Part shown: piece after piece, positions 1-8,157 of the stretch | How the letters are laid out: each line of letters begins with the position of its first letter | Position numbering within the stretch: position 1 is the stretch's first letter | Assembly: GCA_963720675.1 (NCBI GenBank) | Contig: CAVRGH010000003.1 | Coordinates: 186,001 to 250,000 of the forward strand | DNA: 64,000 bases | Origin: JALHSW01 sp963720675 | GTDB lineage: Bacteria > Actinomycetota > Acidimicrobiia > IMCC26256 > PALSA-555 | Reading direction: 5' to 3' | Position numbers and translations under genes: made by a program | Notes under the pieces: model-generated | Databases searched by the model: none | Told to the model about the DNA's origin: nothing | The model's input: the letters and a program-made list of their open reading frames with translations, nothing else

Positions 1-92
1 GACGCGCCCTCGCGCACCGCCGCGGTCGCGATCTCGCGCCCGAGCCCCGGACCGACGCCCGAGACCACCATCACCTTGCCGTCCAGCAACAC
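1..92 (-). CDS. Short-chain dehydrogenase/reductase, N-terminal fragment
   Basis: Only the first 30 codons lie in the window; the gene runs off the left edge. Read from a GTG at 92, the protein opens with LLDGKV, a short beta strand, and the glycine-rich SGVGPGLG turn, the NAD(P)-binding signature (TGxxxGxG type) at the start of SDR enzymes. A GGAGG ribosome binding site (102-106 on the plus strand as cctcc) sits nine bases before the GTG and decides this start. Substrate cannot be told from the fragment. It lies downstream of the MFS gene on the same strand, separated by a palindromic element, so it is probably transcribed separately. Confidence 0.75.
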   Translation of the reverse strand, partial: MLLDGKVMVVSGVGPGLGREIATAAVREGA

Positions 93-128
93 GCCGTACC
101 CCCTCCGCTTCCTCGGAAGCCTGCGTTC

Positions 129-174
129 GGACCTGCGTCTCTCACCCCGGCATAGCAGGGTGAGAGACGCATCC
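129..174. repeat. Palindromic intergenic repeat, copy 1
   Basis: A perfect 14-base inverted repeat (134-147 and 158-171) with a 10-base loop, flanked by GGACC on the left and ATCC on the right. It lies just after the stop of the MFS gene. Two relatives occur in inverse orientation at 39268-39313 and 43717-43762, also at gene 3' ends. Stem bases differ between copies but pairing is kept. It probably acts as a transcription terminator; no U-tract is visible. Confidence 0.7.
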
Positions 175-177
175 GGG

Positions 178-1813
178 TCAGGCGGCGTCGCGCCGGCCGT
201 CCGCGATGCGGCGGGCGACGGACGCGGTCGGTTCGTGGCCGGTCAGCGCGATCAGGAAGTCCTCGCGCTCGAGCGCGTACAGGGTGACGTCGGTGCGGGC
301 CTTCACGGTCGCCGTGCGCGGCACGTCGTGCAGCAGCGCGATCTCGCCGAACCCTTCACCCCGACCGAGCACCGCGACGCGCTCGTCGTCCCTCAGCACC
401 TCGACCTCCCCCGTCGGCGATCGCGAAGTACTGGTCGCCCCGGTCGCCTGCCCGCACGACGACGGTTCCGGCCGCGACCTCCCGGGACGTGAGCGCCCCC
501 GCCAACGCCTCGAGCGACGAGGTCGGCAGCGGCTCGAAGATCGGCAACCGCCGCAGGAGCGCGAGCTCGACGATCGGCACCTGGGCGGCCTCGTCGACGG
601 CCAGCACCGCACCGAACCGAACCGCCGCGAGCGCCGCCACCAACACGCCGACGCCGATCAGCGCGGCTTCGGGGCCGCCGAGCGCCACGAGCACGGGGAC
701 GACGACCGCACCCAGCGCGAGCCCCAACATCGCGAGACCCTCGGCGATGCCGAACACTCGCGACACGACGTGTGGTGGTGACGAGCGCAGCAAGAGGGTG
801 CGCGCACCGAGGTCGAGCACCGCTCGTCCGCCGCCGGCGATCACGAGGAGGGCAAACGCTGCCGCGGTGCTCGGCGCCGCGCCGAGCACGATCAGGGCCG
901 CGCCCCAGGTGAGCGCGCCACCCACGACCGCGGGAGCGAGGCGGCGACCGCCGACGAGCAGGACGGCGGCGGAGATCCCGATGAGGCCGCCTGCCCCGAA
1001 GGCGGCTTCGAGGTAGCCCGCGCCACTCGGACCGAGGTCCAGCAGGTCGAGCGCGAGCACCACCGCGAGGAGGTCGATCGCACCCCACGCGACGTGCTCC
1101 AACCCGAGGAACCCCACCATGAGGCGCGCCGGCTGGTGGTCGAGGAGCGTTCGGAATCCCTCGGTCACCTCACGTGCGCCGCGCGCGGCCAGGTCGTCGG
1201 CCGCGGTCCGGCGCGGGTCGGGGTCGCTCGCCCGCAACGGTGCGATCGCGGCGGCCCCCAGCGCGAGCAGCACTGCCATGGTGGCGAACACCGTCCCGAC
1301 GTCGGCGACCGCGAGGAGCAGCCCGGCGATCGCCGGCGCGATCAACACCGACGAGTTCTCGATCCACCCCGAGCTCACCATCGCGGCCATGAGCTCGCGT
1401 GGTGATCGCGACATCGCGGGAGTCAGCACGGCCTGGGTCGGGCGGCTCACGGTGAACGCCATGGTCGCGATCGCGGCCGAGCCGTACGCAACGAGGTCCG
1501 GACCCCCGAGGAGCAGCACCGCGGCCGTCGTCGCGAGCGCGAGCGCCTGCGCGGTGTAGCCCGCCGTCTGCACCTTCGTCGGCGCGGCCCGGTCGGCGAG
1601 CGTGCCGAGGAAGGGCGCGACGAGCGCCGCCGGGAGGAGCTGGACGACGGAGACGATCCCCGCCTCCGTCGCGCCGCCGCGCTCGAACGCGAACACGAGC
1701 ATCGCGATCCAGACGGCGTGCTCGGCGAGGTTGAACGCCGCGAACCCGCCCTGGGCGCGCCGCAGGTCGGGATTGCGCAGCACGGCGCGCAGGGTCTCCC
1801 GCGAGCGGCTCAT
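178..1813 (-). CDS. MFS transporter fused to a C-terminal cyclic-nucleotide-binding domain (frameshifted)
   Basis: The first about 400 residues form a hydrophobic major-facilitator-type permease with many membrane helices. They are followed by a cytoplasmic cNMP-binding domain containing the phosphate-binding cassette GEIALLHDVPRTATV, with the glutamate and arginine that contact the cyclic nucleotide. The reading frame breaks at the C run 408-412: removing one base joins the permease to the rest of the cNMP domain, which ends at 178. The product would be about 545 residues. MFS-cNMP fusions are known in Actinobacteria; the transported substrate is unknown. The gene is last in a minus-strand run starting at 4238. 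Class III cyclases at 20-28 kb could supply the ligand, which is inference. Confidence 0.8.
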
Positions 1814-1825
1814 CCCGATCGGTGC

Positions 1826-2170
1826 CTACGACCGATGCTTGCGGCGATATCGCACTGCAGCGATCGCTCCTGCGATCACCGCGCCCGACGCGAGGACGAT
1901 CGCTCCGTTCCGCAGGAGGATCTTGGTGCGGTCGCTGCCGTCGTCCGCGCCTTCCGTGGCTTCGACGTCGTCGAGCGAGATCTCGCGGTGGCCGCCGGTC
2001 TCGTCAGGAAACGAGAGGACGGCCTCTCCGAACGCGGGCTCGCGCTTCAGGTCCTCGAGGTGCTTCGGGTACAGGTCGGCGCCGAGACCCTCGGGGACCT
2101 CGCCGAGCACGGGGTCGTCGTCCTGCTCGTCGTCTCGCTCGTGGTCGCGCTCGTCCGGTGCGTCACCCAT
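1826..2170 (-). CDS. Small acidic protein with C-terminal membrane anchor
   Basis: 114 residues, unrecognised. The first 20 residues are strongly acidic and charged (repeated D, E and H). The middle is soluble, and residues about 88-107 form one hydrophobic helix followed by a basic tail, YRRKHR. This predicts an inner-membrane protein with the N-terminal part in the cytoplasm or periplasm. It sits 12 bases upstream of the MFS gene and 24 bases downstream of an M15-type lipoprotein gene on the same strand, so co-transcription is likely. No function can be assigned. Confidence 0.6.
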   Translation of the reverse strand: MGDAPDERDHERDDEQDDDPVLGEVPEGLGADLYPKHLEDLKREPAFGEAVLSFPDETGGHREISLDDVEATEGADDGSDRTKILLRNGAIVLASGAVIAGAIAAVRYRRKHRS

Positions 2171-2194
2171 GACGCCAGCATGACGTACCAGCGC

Positions 2195-2746
2195 TCACAG
2201 CGCCTCCCAGTGCCAGGCTTCCTCGTTCGCCCCGCCCGGTCGCACCGAGTCGGGTTGGAAGAACCCGAACCGCGCCGCGTTCGCGACGAGCCACTGGTAG
2301 CCCGGCGACGTGAAGGTGAGCTCACCGAGCCGGTCCTCGAAGTCGACCGCATGGCCCCACCCGTGCTTGCTCGTCCCCGGTTGCGCGGCATTCCCGCACT
2401 TGTCGATGGAGCAGTAGTAGGTCCGCCACCAGACCTGCATGTCGTAGGTGCGGTAGCAGGACTCGATGCGCGGGGGAGGTGCGACGCCCGGTGGGAGGTA
2501 GCTGCTCGTCTCCGGCGCCAGCCCGACGCCTGCGGCCTTCGCGGCGACGAGCAGCGCGCCGAGCTGGTCCGCGAGCTCCGCTGCGACCTGGCACTGCGGG
2601 GTGACCGCGACGGTGGAGTCGGCGGGGAAGCGTCCGTTGGCTCCGGGCGCGGGCGGCGACGGTGCGACGTGCGCACATCCGGCCGCGATCGCGCCCAGGA
2701 CGAGTGCGCCTGCCGCGGTCCGGATCAGCCCGATTCCCAGTGCCAC
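2195..2746 (-). CDS. M15-family D,D-carboxypeptidase-like lipoprotein (second copy)
   Basis: From a GTG at 2746 the 183-residue protein begins with a signal peptide ending in the lipobox-like AAGC, so it is probably a lipoprotein. The core carries TSKHGWGHAVDFED, the SxHxxGxAxD zinc motif of M15 (VanY-type) peptidases, and near the end AWHWE, the third zinc-ligand and catalytic region. It should trim D-Ala-D-Ala or related cell-wall peptides outside the membrane. It overlaps the upstream copy by 22 bases and resembles it through nearly the whole mature part (shared SSYLPxGVAPPPRIESCYR), which points to tandem duplication. A longer reading frame runs upstream to 3481, but that part is out-of-frame sequence of the neighbours. 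Confidence 0.78.
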   Translation of the reverse strand: MALGIGLIRTAAGALVLGAIAAGCAHVAPSPPAPGANGRFPADSTVAVTPQCQVAAELADQLGALLVAAKAAGVGLAPETSSYLPPGVAPPPRIESCYRTYDMQVWWRTYYCSIDKCGNAAQPGTSKHGWGHAVDFEDRLGELTFTSPGYQWLVANAARFGFFQPDSVRPGGANEEAWHWEAL

Positions 2747-3240
2747 GGCTCGGGGTTGGGTCCGAAGAACTGGACCGACGGTGGTTGGAAGAACCCGAAG
2801 CGCGCCGCGTTCGCGTAGAGCCACCGGTAGCCGGGCGACGACCACGTGAGCTCGCCGCCACCGTCCTCGAAGTCGACGGCGCGCCCGAGCCCGTGCTTGC
2901 TGGTGCCGGGGACGGCGGCGAGTCCGCACTTGCCGATCGAGCAGTAGTAGTTCCGCCACCACACCTGCATGTCGTAGCTGCGGTAGCAGGACTCGATGCG
3001 CGGTGGCGGGGCCACGCCGGCGGGGAGGTAGCTGCTGCGCTCCGGTGCGAGCCCGATCCCGGCCGCCTGAGCCTCGGCGAGCATGACCGCGAGGCGTATC
3101 GCGATGTCGTTCGCGACGACGCACTCGGGGCTGATCGGGGTGAGCGCGCTCGGTGGGAAGCGACCGTTCGGTCCGGGAAGGCAGCCCGCGGCCAGCGCGG
3201 CGACGCCGAGCGCGGCGAGCACGAGCCGCACGCGTCTCAT
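2725..3240 (-). CDS. M15-family D,D-carboxypeptidase-like lipoprotein (first copy)
   Basis: 171 residues. The signal peptide ends in LAAGC, a good lipobox. The catalytic motifs are TSKHGLGRAVDFED (zinc His and Asp) and PWHWE near the C terminus, as in M15 D-Ala-D-Ala carboxypeptidases. The cysteines in ESCYR and YYCSIGKC are shared with the second copy. The ATG at 3240 overlaps the stop of the M48-like gene as ATGA, so translation is coupled. The three genes probably work together on the envelope. Confidence 0.8.
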   Translation of the reverse strand: MRRVRLVLAALGVAALAAGCLPGPNGRFPPSALTPISPECVVANDIAIRLAVMLAEAQAAGIGLAPERSSYLPAGVAPPPRIESCYRSYDMQVWWRNYYCSIGKCGLAAVPGTSKHGLGRAVDFEDGGGELTWSSPGYRWLYANAARFGFFQPPSVQFFGPNPEPWHWESG

Positions 3241-4238
3241 GCGATGGGTTGCGCGGCCGGCGGGTCACCCGACGGTGGTTGCGCGACGGTCGGCGCCTCG
3301 CCGGCGAGCACGCGCAGCCGTTCGATGCGCTCGTCGAGCAGCAGCTCCTTCGCAAGACGCTGCACAGTGCGCGACTTCGACCCGGCGACGACGTTGGCCG
3401 GGAACTCGATCCACAGCGGTGCCGTGGCGCGGGTGACGCGGAGCACGTTCGACGGGTCCGCGTCGAGCTTCTCGAGCGCACGAACGAGCGAGAGCGGGTT
3501 GCGGGTGAAGCGCACGGCTTCCTTGTCGCGCTCCTCGCCCTGGTCGCGCAGCGCCCACACTTGCAACCACTCGCCGAAGCGGCGAGCCGGGTAGCCGAGG
3601 ATCGCCTTCAGGATCTGGTCCTCGTCGCTGTCGACCGCACTGATCGCGCCGCTGGTCAGCGCCACCGTCCAGCTCGACAGCGCGACGTCCCAGCTGCGGA
3701 TCCGGCTCACCTCGTAGGCGAGCACGGCTTCGAGCTCGTCGCGCGACAGCACGTCGCTCAGCCCGGTGGTCACGCCGACGATCGCGGTACCGGGTCGCGT
3801 CCCGACGCCGAACGAGTTCGGAGCGGGGTCGTCGATGACCGCGAAGCGTGGCGGCGGGATGTCGGCTGCGATCGCCAGGCCGTCGAGCAGGTTGCGGACC
3901 TCCCGGTGCGCCGTGCCGTCGGCGATCTGTGCGCCCGTCTCGCGTAGCACCTGGTGCTCGAGCCGGCGGCGGGCGAACGGGATCTTCACCAGCGAGATGA
4001 ACAACCCGACCACGAACGACACCGCGACGATGCCGCCGAGCCCGATGCCCATCCACCTCAGCTCGTCGACCGACCCGGGGATGATCTCGAGCTTGAAGAT
4101 CGCGAGCAGGGCGATCCCGAGCATGACCGCGACGGTCGCGAGCGCGATCGCGAGCATGTAGTTGAGCGTCGCGAGCAGGATCAGCGCGACGATCCGCACG
4201 CGATTGCGCCGCGCGAAGAGGCTGGTCGTGTCGGCCAC
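3237..4238 (-). CDS. M48/HtpX-like membrane protein lacking the HExxH zinc motif
   Basis: 333 residues. Two membrane helices (about 15-50 and 62-88) precede a domain with the layout of M48 (HtpX-type) peptidases: PNSFGVGTRPG, then VGVTTGLSDVLSRDELEAVLAYE. In active M48 enzymes the next segment is AHELSHI; here it reads AYEVSRI, so both zinc histidines are replaced (Tyr and Arg) while the glutamate remains. It is therefore probably not a protease and may be a scaffold or regulator. A corresponding later glutamate ligand is not obvious. It is the first gene of the run that continues with the M15 lipoproteins (ATGA overlap). Confidence 0.8.
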   Translation of the reverse strand: MADTTSLFARRNRVRIVALILLATLNYMLAIALATVAVMLGIALLAIFKLEIIPGSVDELRWMGIGLGGIVAVSFVVGLFISLVKIPFARRRLEHQVLRETGAQIADGTAHREVRNLLDGLAIAADIPPPRFAVIDDPAPNSFGVGTRPGTAIVGVTTGLSDVLSRDELEAVLAYEVSRIRSWDVALSSWTVALTSGAISAVDSDEDQILKAILGYPARRFGEWLQVWALRDQGEERDKEAVRFTRNPLSLVRALEKLDADPSNVLRVTRATAPLWIEFPANVVAGSKSRTVQRLAKELLLDERIERLRVLAGEAPTVAQPPSGDPPAAQPIA

Positions 4239-4574
4239 GCCCGCAGGCTAACCATTCGCCTCTGCTCGCGCCGCGCCGCCGGCACCGGGCGCGACGAGCG
4301 GCTGAGCAACGTCGCCCGGGGGGATGGGACGATGCGCTCAGCCGCTCGTACAGGTGTGTCGGTCGGTGGCCCCTGCCGGCGGGGCCCGGGCTTCCCGGCG
4401 TCGCTCTCGGGTGCGCCGCCTGCCTCGGTCCCGCCGTCCCGTCCGGTGCCGTCCTCCCGTCCACGGTGTCTGCACGAGCTCAGTAGAGACCCGTCGTGGG
4501 ACAGGCGGATTGCCCGATGGGGTCGACCTGGGAACGAGCGTCTGTCGGGAACGTGACGCCGCCGCCGGCGCGGC
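4239..4574. other. Intergenic region of 336 bases
   Basis: No convincing gene on either strand. It lies between the start of the M48-like gene (minus) and the end of the DUF3558-like gene (minus). The only clear structure is the inverted repeat at 4294-4349. I looked for tRNA, SRP and RNase P signatures and found none. Confidence 0.5.
4294..4349. promoter_or_regulatory. Perfect 14-base inverted repeat upstream of the M48-like gene
   Basis: ACGAGCGGCTGAGC at 4294-4307 is exactly complementary to 4336-4349, with a 28-base spacer. It lies 56 bases before the start of the M48-like gene, in its leader, and about 225 bases past the stop of the DUF3558-like gene. It could be an operator, an RNA switch or a distant terminator; the sequence does not decide. 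Confidence 0.45.
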
Positions 4575-5123
4575 TCAGGAGCCCTTGAGCTTGGCGACCA
4601 TCTTCTTGACGATCGCCACGACCCGGTCGAACTCCGGCGACGGATTCTCGATCTTCTCGGCCGGCTGGTAGCCGATCGACATGACCTGCTTGCCGACGCG
4701 CACGGTGATCCCGTCGGACGCGCCGGGACCGGTGAACCCCGAGTAGGTGCTGTACGCCTCGCTCCCGACGCCTGGCAGGTCGTCGATGCCGACGGTCGTG
4801 GACTCGTCGAGGAAGGTGCGAACGTCGGGGTAGTCGCGCAGGTACTTCGCGAGGGGCAGCACCGTCACGGTCACGTAGGAGAACCCGTTGCTCCGGTCCG
4901 ACGGATCGGTCTGCCACGAGCAACCGTCGTTGTCGGGCGCACCGGCATCGAACGGCTTCACCTGCATGAACACCGCGGCCTGCTTCCTCGTCAGGAGCTT
5001 GCACTCGTCGACGGTCTTCGCGCCGAGCACAGCGGCGCCGGCGGGGAGGGTCCCGGCCAGCACGGGCGCGGTCAGCAGCAGGGCAACGAGCGGGGCGGTG
5101 AGCACGAATCCAGTGCGGCGCAT
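4575..5123 (-). CDS. Secreted DUF3558-like protein
   Basis: 182 residues from the ATG at 5123. A signal peptide of about 30 residues (ALLLTAPVLAGTLPAG) has no lipobox cysteine, so the protein is probably released or loosely attached. The mature part has the pattern CKLLTRKQAA, later DGCSW, and a closing helix KLKG, as in actinobacterial DUF3558 domains (two conserved cysteines about 35 apart). DUF3558 proteins have no settled function. The start faces that of the plus-strand sulfotransferase gene 44 bases away, so the two share a divergent promoter region. Confidence 0.65.
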   Translation of the reverse strand: MRRTGFVLTAPLVALLLTAPVLAGTLPAGAAVLGAKTVDECKLLTRKQAAVFMQVKPFDAGAPDNDGCSWQTDPSDRSNGFSYVTVTVLPLAKYLRDYPDVRTFLDESTTVGIDDLPGVGSEAYSTYSGFTGPGASDGITVRVGKQVMSIGYQPAEKIENPSPEFDRVVAIVKKMVAKLKGS

Positions 5124-5152
5124 GGCGGGAGCGTACGCGACCGGTTCCGGCC

Positions 5153-5158
5153 TAGCCT
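5153..5158 (+). promoter_or_regulatory. Likely -10 element of a leaderless transcript (sulfotransferase gene)
   Basis: TAGCCT ends eight bases before the GTG at 5167 and there is no purine-rich ribosome binding site between them. This is the arrangement of leaderless actinobacterial genes. Confidence 0.4.
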
Positions 5159-5166
5159 GCGGCCTC

Positions 5167-6360
5167 GTGACCTCCACCACGGACTTCGATCGCGACGACC
5201 TGCTGGCGCGGGGCCAGGAACGGGCCGGCGGGCTCACCGAGCTCGGCCCCGGCCAGTTCCTCGAGGGCCTCGACCGCTTCGTCGACTCGCTCAACCGCGA
5301 TGCCCGGCTGAACGACATCGGCCGGTTCATCGCAGAGGAACGCATCCTCCTGCACATCAACAACCGGCTGCAGTACGTCCGCGACCGCGAGCGGTACCCG
5401 GAGATCGCCCGGGTCGACGTCGTGAAGCCCGTCTTCATCGTCGGCCTCCCGCGGACGGGCACGACGATCCTGCACGACATCCTCAACCAGGATCCGGCCA
5501 ACCGCGCGCCGCTCACCTGGGAGCTGATGTTCCCGTCGCCGCCCCCGGAGGCATCGGTCGGCAACGACGACCCCCGCGTCGAGGCGTGTCAGGCGACGAT
5601 CCCGAGCGGCGACCTCCAGTCGACGATGTTCGCCGCGATGCATCCGATGGGGGCGACGCTCTCGCAGGAGTGCGTCGTGATGATGGGTGAGGCGATGTGC
5701 ACCGCCCTCTTCCACAACCAGTTCCGCGTCCCGACGTACCAGGACTGGGTCGACGACGAGGCCGACTACTCGGCCGTCTACGACTTCCACCGCAAGCAGC
5801 TCCAGCACCTCTGGTGGCACAAGCCCGGCGACCGCTGGATGCTCAAGACCGGCGCGCACATGTGGGGGATCGCGGAGCTGCTCGAGACCTACCCCGACGC
5901 CCGCATCGTGTTCACGCACCGCGACCCGGTGAAGTCGATGACGTCGTACGCGAGCCTGACCGCGCTGGTGCGCTCGAAGGGGAGCGACGAGGTCGACCGG
6001 TTCGAGATCGCGGCGGACTGGACCGCCCGCCTGAAGATGGTGCTCGAGCGAACGATGGCGGTGCGTGCGGCGAAGGAGTACCCCGACGCCGTCTTCTATG
6101 ACATGTACTTCACCGACTTCGTGGCCGACCAGTTCCTCGAGATCGAGAAGATCTACGACGCGCTCGATCTGCCGATGTCAGCCGTAGGCGCATCCGGGAT
6201 GCGCGAGTACATCGCCGATCACCCGAAGGGCAAGGACGGCATCCACCGCTACAAGGCGGCCGACTACGGCGTCGACCCCGTGACCGTGCGCAAGGAGTTC
6301 GCCCCGTACATCGAGCGGTTCGGGCTCGAACCGGAAGCGGGCGACGAGGACGCGGCGTAG
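5167..6360 (+). CDS. Sulfotransferase family protein
   Basis: 397 residues from the GTG at 5167. The 5'-phosphosulfate loop GLPRTGTT lies near residue 90 and the 3'-phosphate motif FTHRDPVKSMTS near 250. Both bind PAPS in the Sulfotransf_3 type of enzyme, which transfers sulfate to small hydroxyl compounds. WMLKTGAH between them is also typical of this group. The length matches the family. The substrate is unknown. The 3' end overlaps the convergent threonine ammonia-lyase gene by 97 bases. Confidence 0.85.
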   Translation: MTSTTDFDRDDLLARGQERAGGLTELGPGQFLEGLDRFVDSLNRDARLNDIGRFIAEERILLHINNRLQYVRDRERYPEIARVDVVKPVFIVGLPRTGTTILHDILNQDPANRAPLTWELMFPSPPPEASVGNDDPRVEACQATIPSGDLQSTMFAAMHPMGATLSQECVVMMGEAMCTALFHNQFRVPTYQDWVDDEADYSAVYDFHRKQLQHLWWHKPGDRWMLKTGAHMWGIAELLETYPDARIVFTHRDPVKSMTSYASLTALVRSKGSDEVDRFEIAADWTARLKMVLERTMAVRAAKEYPDAVFYDMYFTDFVADQFLEIEKIYDALDLPMSAVGASGMREYIADHPKGKDGIHRYKAADYGVDPVTVRKEFAPYIERFGLEPEAGDEDAA

Positions 6361-7691
6361 CGCGTCAGGTCGGCGATCTCGACCCTGACCCGGTAGCCCT
6401 CGGCGCCGAGGGCCACCACGATCTCGTCGACGTGCTCCCGGTCGCGCGTCTCGATGACGAGCACGAGGCGCGCGCCCTTCAGGCCGATCGCGAGCACGTC
6501 GCGCCGGTGTTCCACCTCGACGACGTTGGCGCCCGAGCGCCCGACGATCGTGGTGATGCTCCCGAGCGCACCCGGCGTGTCGTTGATGTCGAGCACGAGC
6601 CGGGTGATGCGCCCGGTGCGAGCGAGCGAGCGCAGGATCACCGACGTCAGCAGGCGCGGGTCGATGTTGCCGCCGCTCAGCACCAGCCCGACTCGTCGGC
6701 CCCGGAAGCGCTCGGGGTGCTCGAGCAACGCAGCCAGTGATGCCGCGCCGGCGCCCTCGGCGATCACCTTCTCGATCTCCAGGTAGAGGCTGATCGCCTC
6801 CTCGAGGTGCGCCTCGCTGACCGTGACGACGTCGTCGACCAGCGCGCTGATGATCTCGGTCGTGACGATCCCGGCCTCGCTCACTGCGATGCCCTCGGCG
6901 ATGGTGCTGCACGCCACGATCCGCGGCCCTTCGGCGAGCGCGGTCACCATCGACGGGCACTCGGCAGCCTGGACCCCGATCAGCTCGACGTGCGGTGCCC
7001 GAGCCCGGGCCGCGACCGCCATGCCGGAGAGCAGGCCGCCGCCGCCGACCGGCACGACCAGCGCGTCGAGGTCTGGCTCGGCGTCCAGCATGTCGAGCGC
7101 GAGCGTGCCCTGTCCTGCGATCACCGCGGGGTCGTCGTAGGGCGAGATGAAGGTGCTGCCTCGGCGATCAGCGAGCTCGATCGCCGCCAGCCGAGCGGCC
7201 TGGAAGTCGGCTCCGGCCTCCACGATGGTGGCGCCCAGGGCTTTGGTGCGGGTGACCTTCACGAAGGGTGTGCCCTCCGGCATCACGATCGTCGCGTCGA
7301 TGCCGAGCAGCGCCGCGTGATGCGCGACGCCTTGGCCGTGGTTGCCGGCCGACGCCGCGACAACCCCGCGAGCGCGTGTCGCGTCGTCCATCAAGCGCAA
7401 CCGGTTGCAGGCGCCGCGCTCCTTGAACGACGCGGTGAACTGCAGGTTCTCGAACTTCACCATCACGTCGGCGCCGGTGATCGCGGACAGGGTGCGCGAC
7501 GGCGAGGGTGTTGTCACGATCGCGCCCGCGATGCGGTCGGCGGCGGCGTCGACGTCCGCGGCAGTTACCGGGAGCGTCGATGCCGCGGGACGGGGGCGCG
7601 AGGCACACCCCAGGTTGGCCGGAACCGCGGCAGAGCGAAAGTCGTGGGCACCGGCCGGGACTTGTCCCGCAACGCAGGCGTGGACGACCAT
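6264..7691 (-). CDS. ilvA: Threonine ammonia-lyase (threonine dehydratase) with C-terminal ACT domain
   Basis: PLP enzyme converting L-threonine to 2-oxobutanoate and ammonia. The PLP lysine lies in SFKERGA, the phosphate-binding loop is PVGGGGLLSG, and SAGNHGQG is the usual third motif. An ACT regulatory domain (RLVLDINDTPGALGSI) follows at about residue 360. The N-terminal 40 residues before the fold have no alternative start codon, and the ATG at 7691 overlaps an ATG on the other strand. The last about 30 residues are antisense to the sulfotransferase 3' end and look non-native, so the true stop may have been lost to an indel. A single ACT domain suits either the biosynthetic or the catabolic type. 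Confidence 0.85.
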   Translation of the reverse strand: MVVHACVAGQVPAGAHDFRSAAVPANLGCASRPRPAASTLPVTAADVDAAADRIAGAIVTTPSPSRTLSAITGADVMVKFENLQFTASFKERGACNRLRLMDDATRARGVVAASAGNHGQGVAHHAALLGIDATIVMPEGTPFVKVTRTKALGATIVEAGADFQAARLAAIELADRRGSTFISPYDDPAVIAGQGTLALDMLDAEPDLDALVVPVGGGGLLSGMAVAARARAPHVELIGVQAAECPSMVTALAEGPRIVACSTIAEGIAVSEAGIVTTEIISALVDDVVTVSEAHLEEAISLYLEIEKVIAEGAGAASLAALLEHPERFRGRRVGLVLSGGNIDPRLLTSVILRSLARTGRITRLVLDINDTPGALGSITTIVGRSGANVVEVEHRRDVLAIGLKGARLVLVIETRDREHVDEIVVALGAEGYRVRVEIADLTRYAASSSPASGSSPNRSMYGANSLRTVTGSTP

Positions 7692-8123
7692 GACGCCTCA
7701 CTCGGCGAAGGGCGGCTCGGTGCGACGGCTCGGAAGCATGATGCTCGCGGTGGTCACGGCGGGGATGCTCACCGTCGGAACTGGAACGACGGTCGGTGCG
7801 TCCACTGGCGCCAAGTCGTCGAGCTGCCCGAAAGGTACCCAGCGGAACGAGGGGGCGTGCATCGAGGCCAAGCTCCGCCCGGCGCCGCTCTCGTGGCGGG
7901 AGGCGAATCGCTTCTGTCTCGACAAGCACCGGCGTCTCCCCACGCTCGCGGAGCTCCAGACCCTCTTCGAGACGACGAGCACGGAGACGTCGACGTCCGA
8001 GTGGTACAACCTGCGCTACCGCGCCGCGGGGAACAGCTGGCAGGCGTGGTGACGGGCGATGGTGAGGTCGACGTGGCGACCGCGAGCGAGCCGCAGGTCT
8101 ACCGCTGCGTCGCCGCGACGTAG
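7690..8123 (+). CDS. Secreted protein with a DUF1566/Lcl-like C-terminal fold (frameshifted)
   Basis: About 144 residues. It starts at ATG 7690 or, more likely, GTG 7720, which gives a compact signal peptide (RRLGSMMLAVVTAG). The mature part reads CPKGTQRNEGACIEAK, then LSWREANRFCLDKHRRLPTLAEL, and after a break YRCVAA at the end. The W..A...C....RLPT..E pattern and closing C are typical of DUF1566-type domains. The frame breaks near 8045-8050: adding one G after GGCAGGC restores it to a TAG at 8123. Its role is unknown. Confidence 0.6.
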
Positions 8124-8157
8124 TGCCGCTGGTGATGTGCCACAGGGGGGACGACGC

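Noticed and set aside
4239..4574. Structured RNA gene such as RNase P, SRP or tmRNA
   Set aside because: No conserved core of these RNAs could be found on either strand; only one hairpin is clear.
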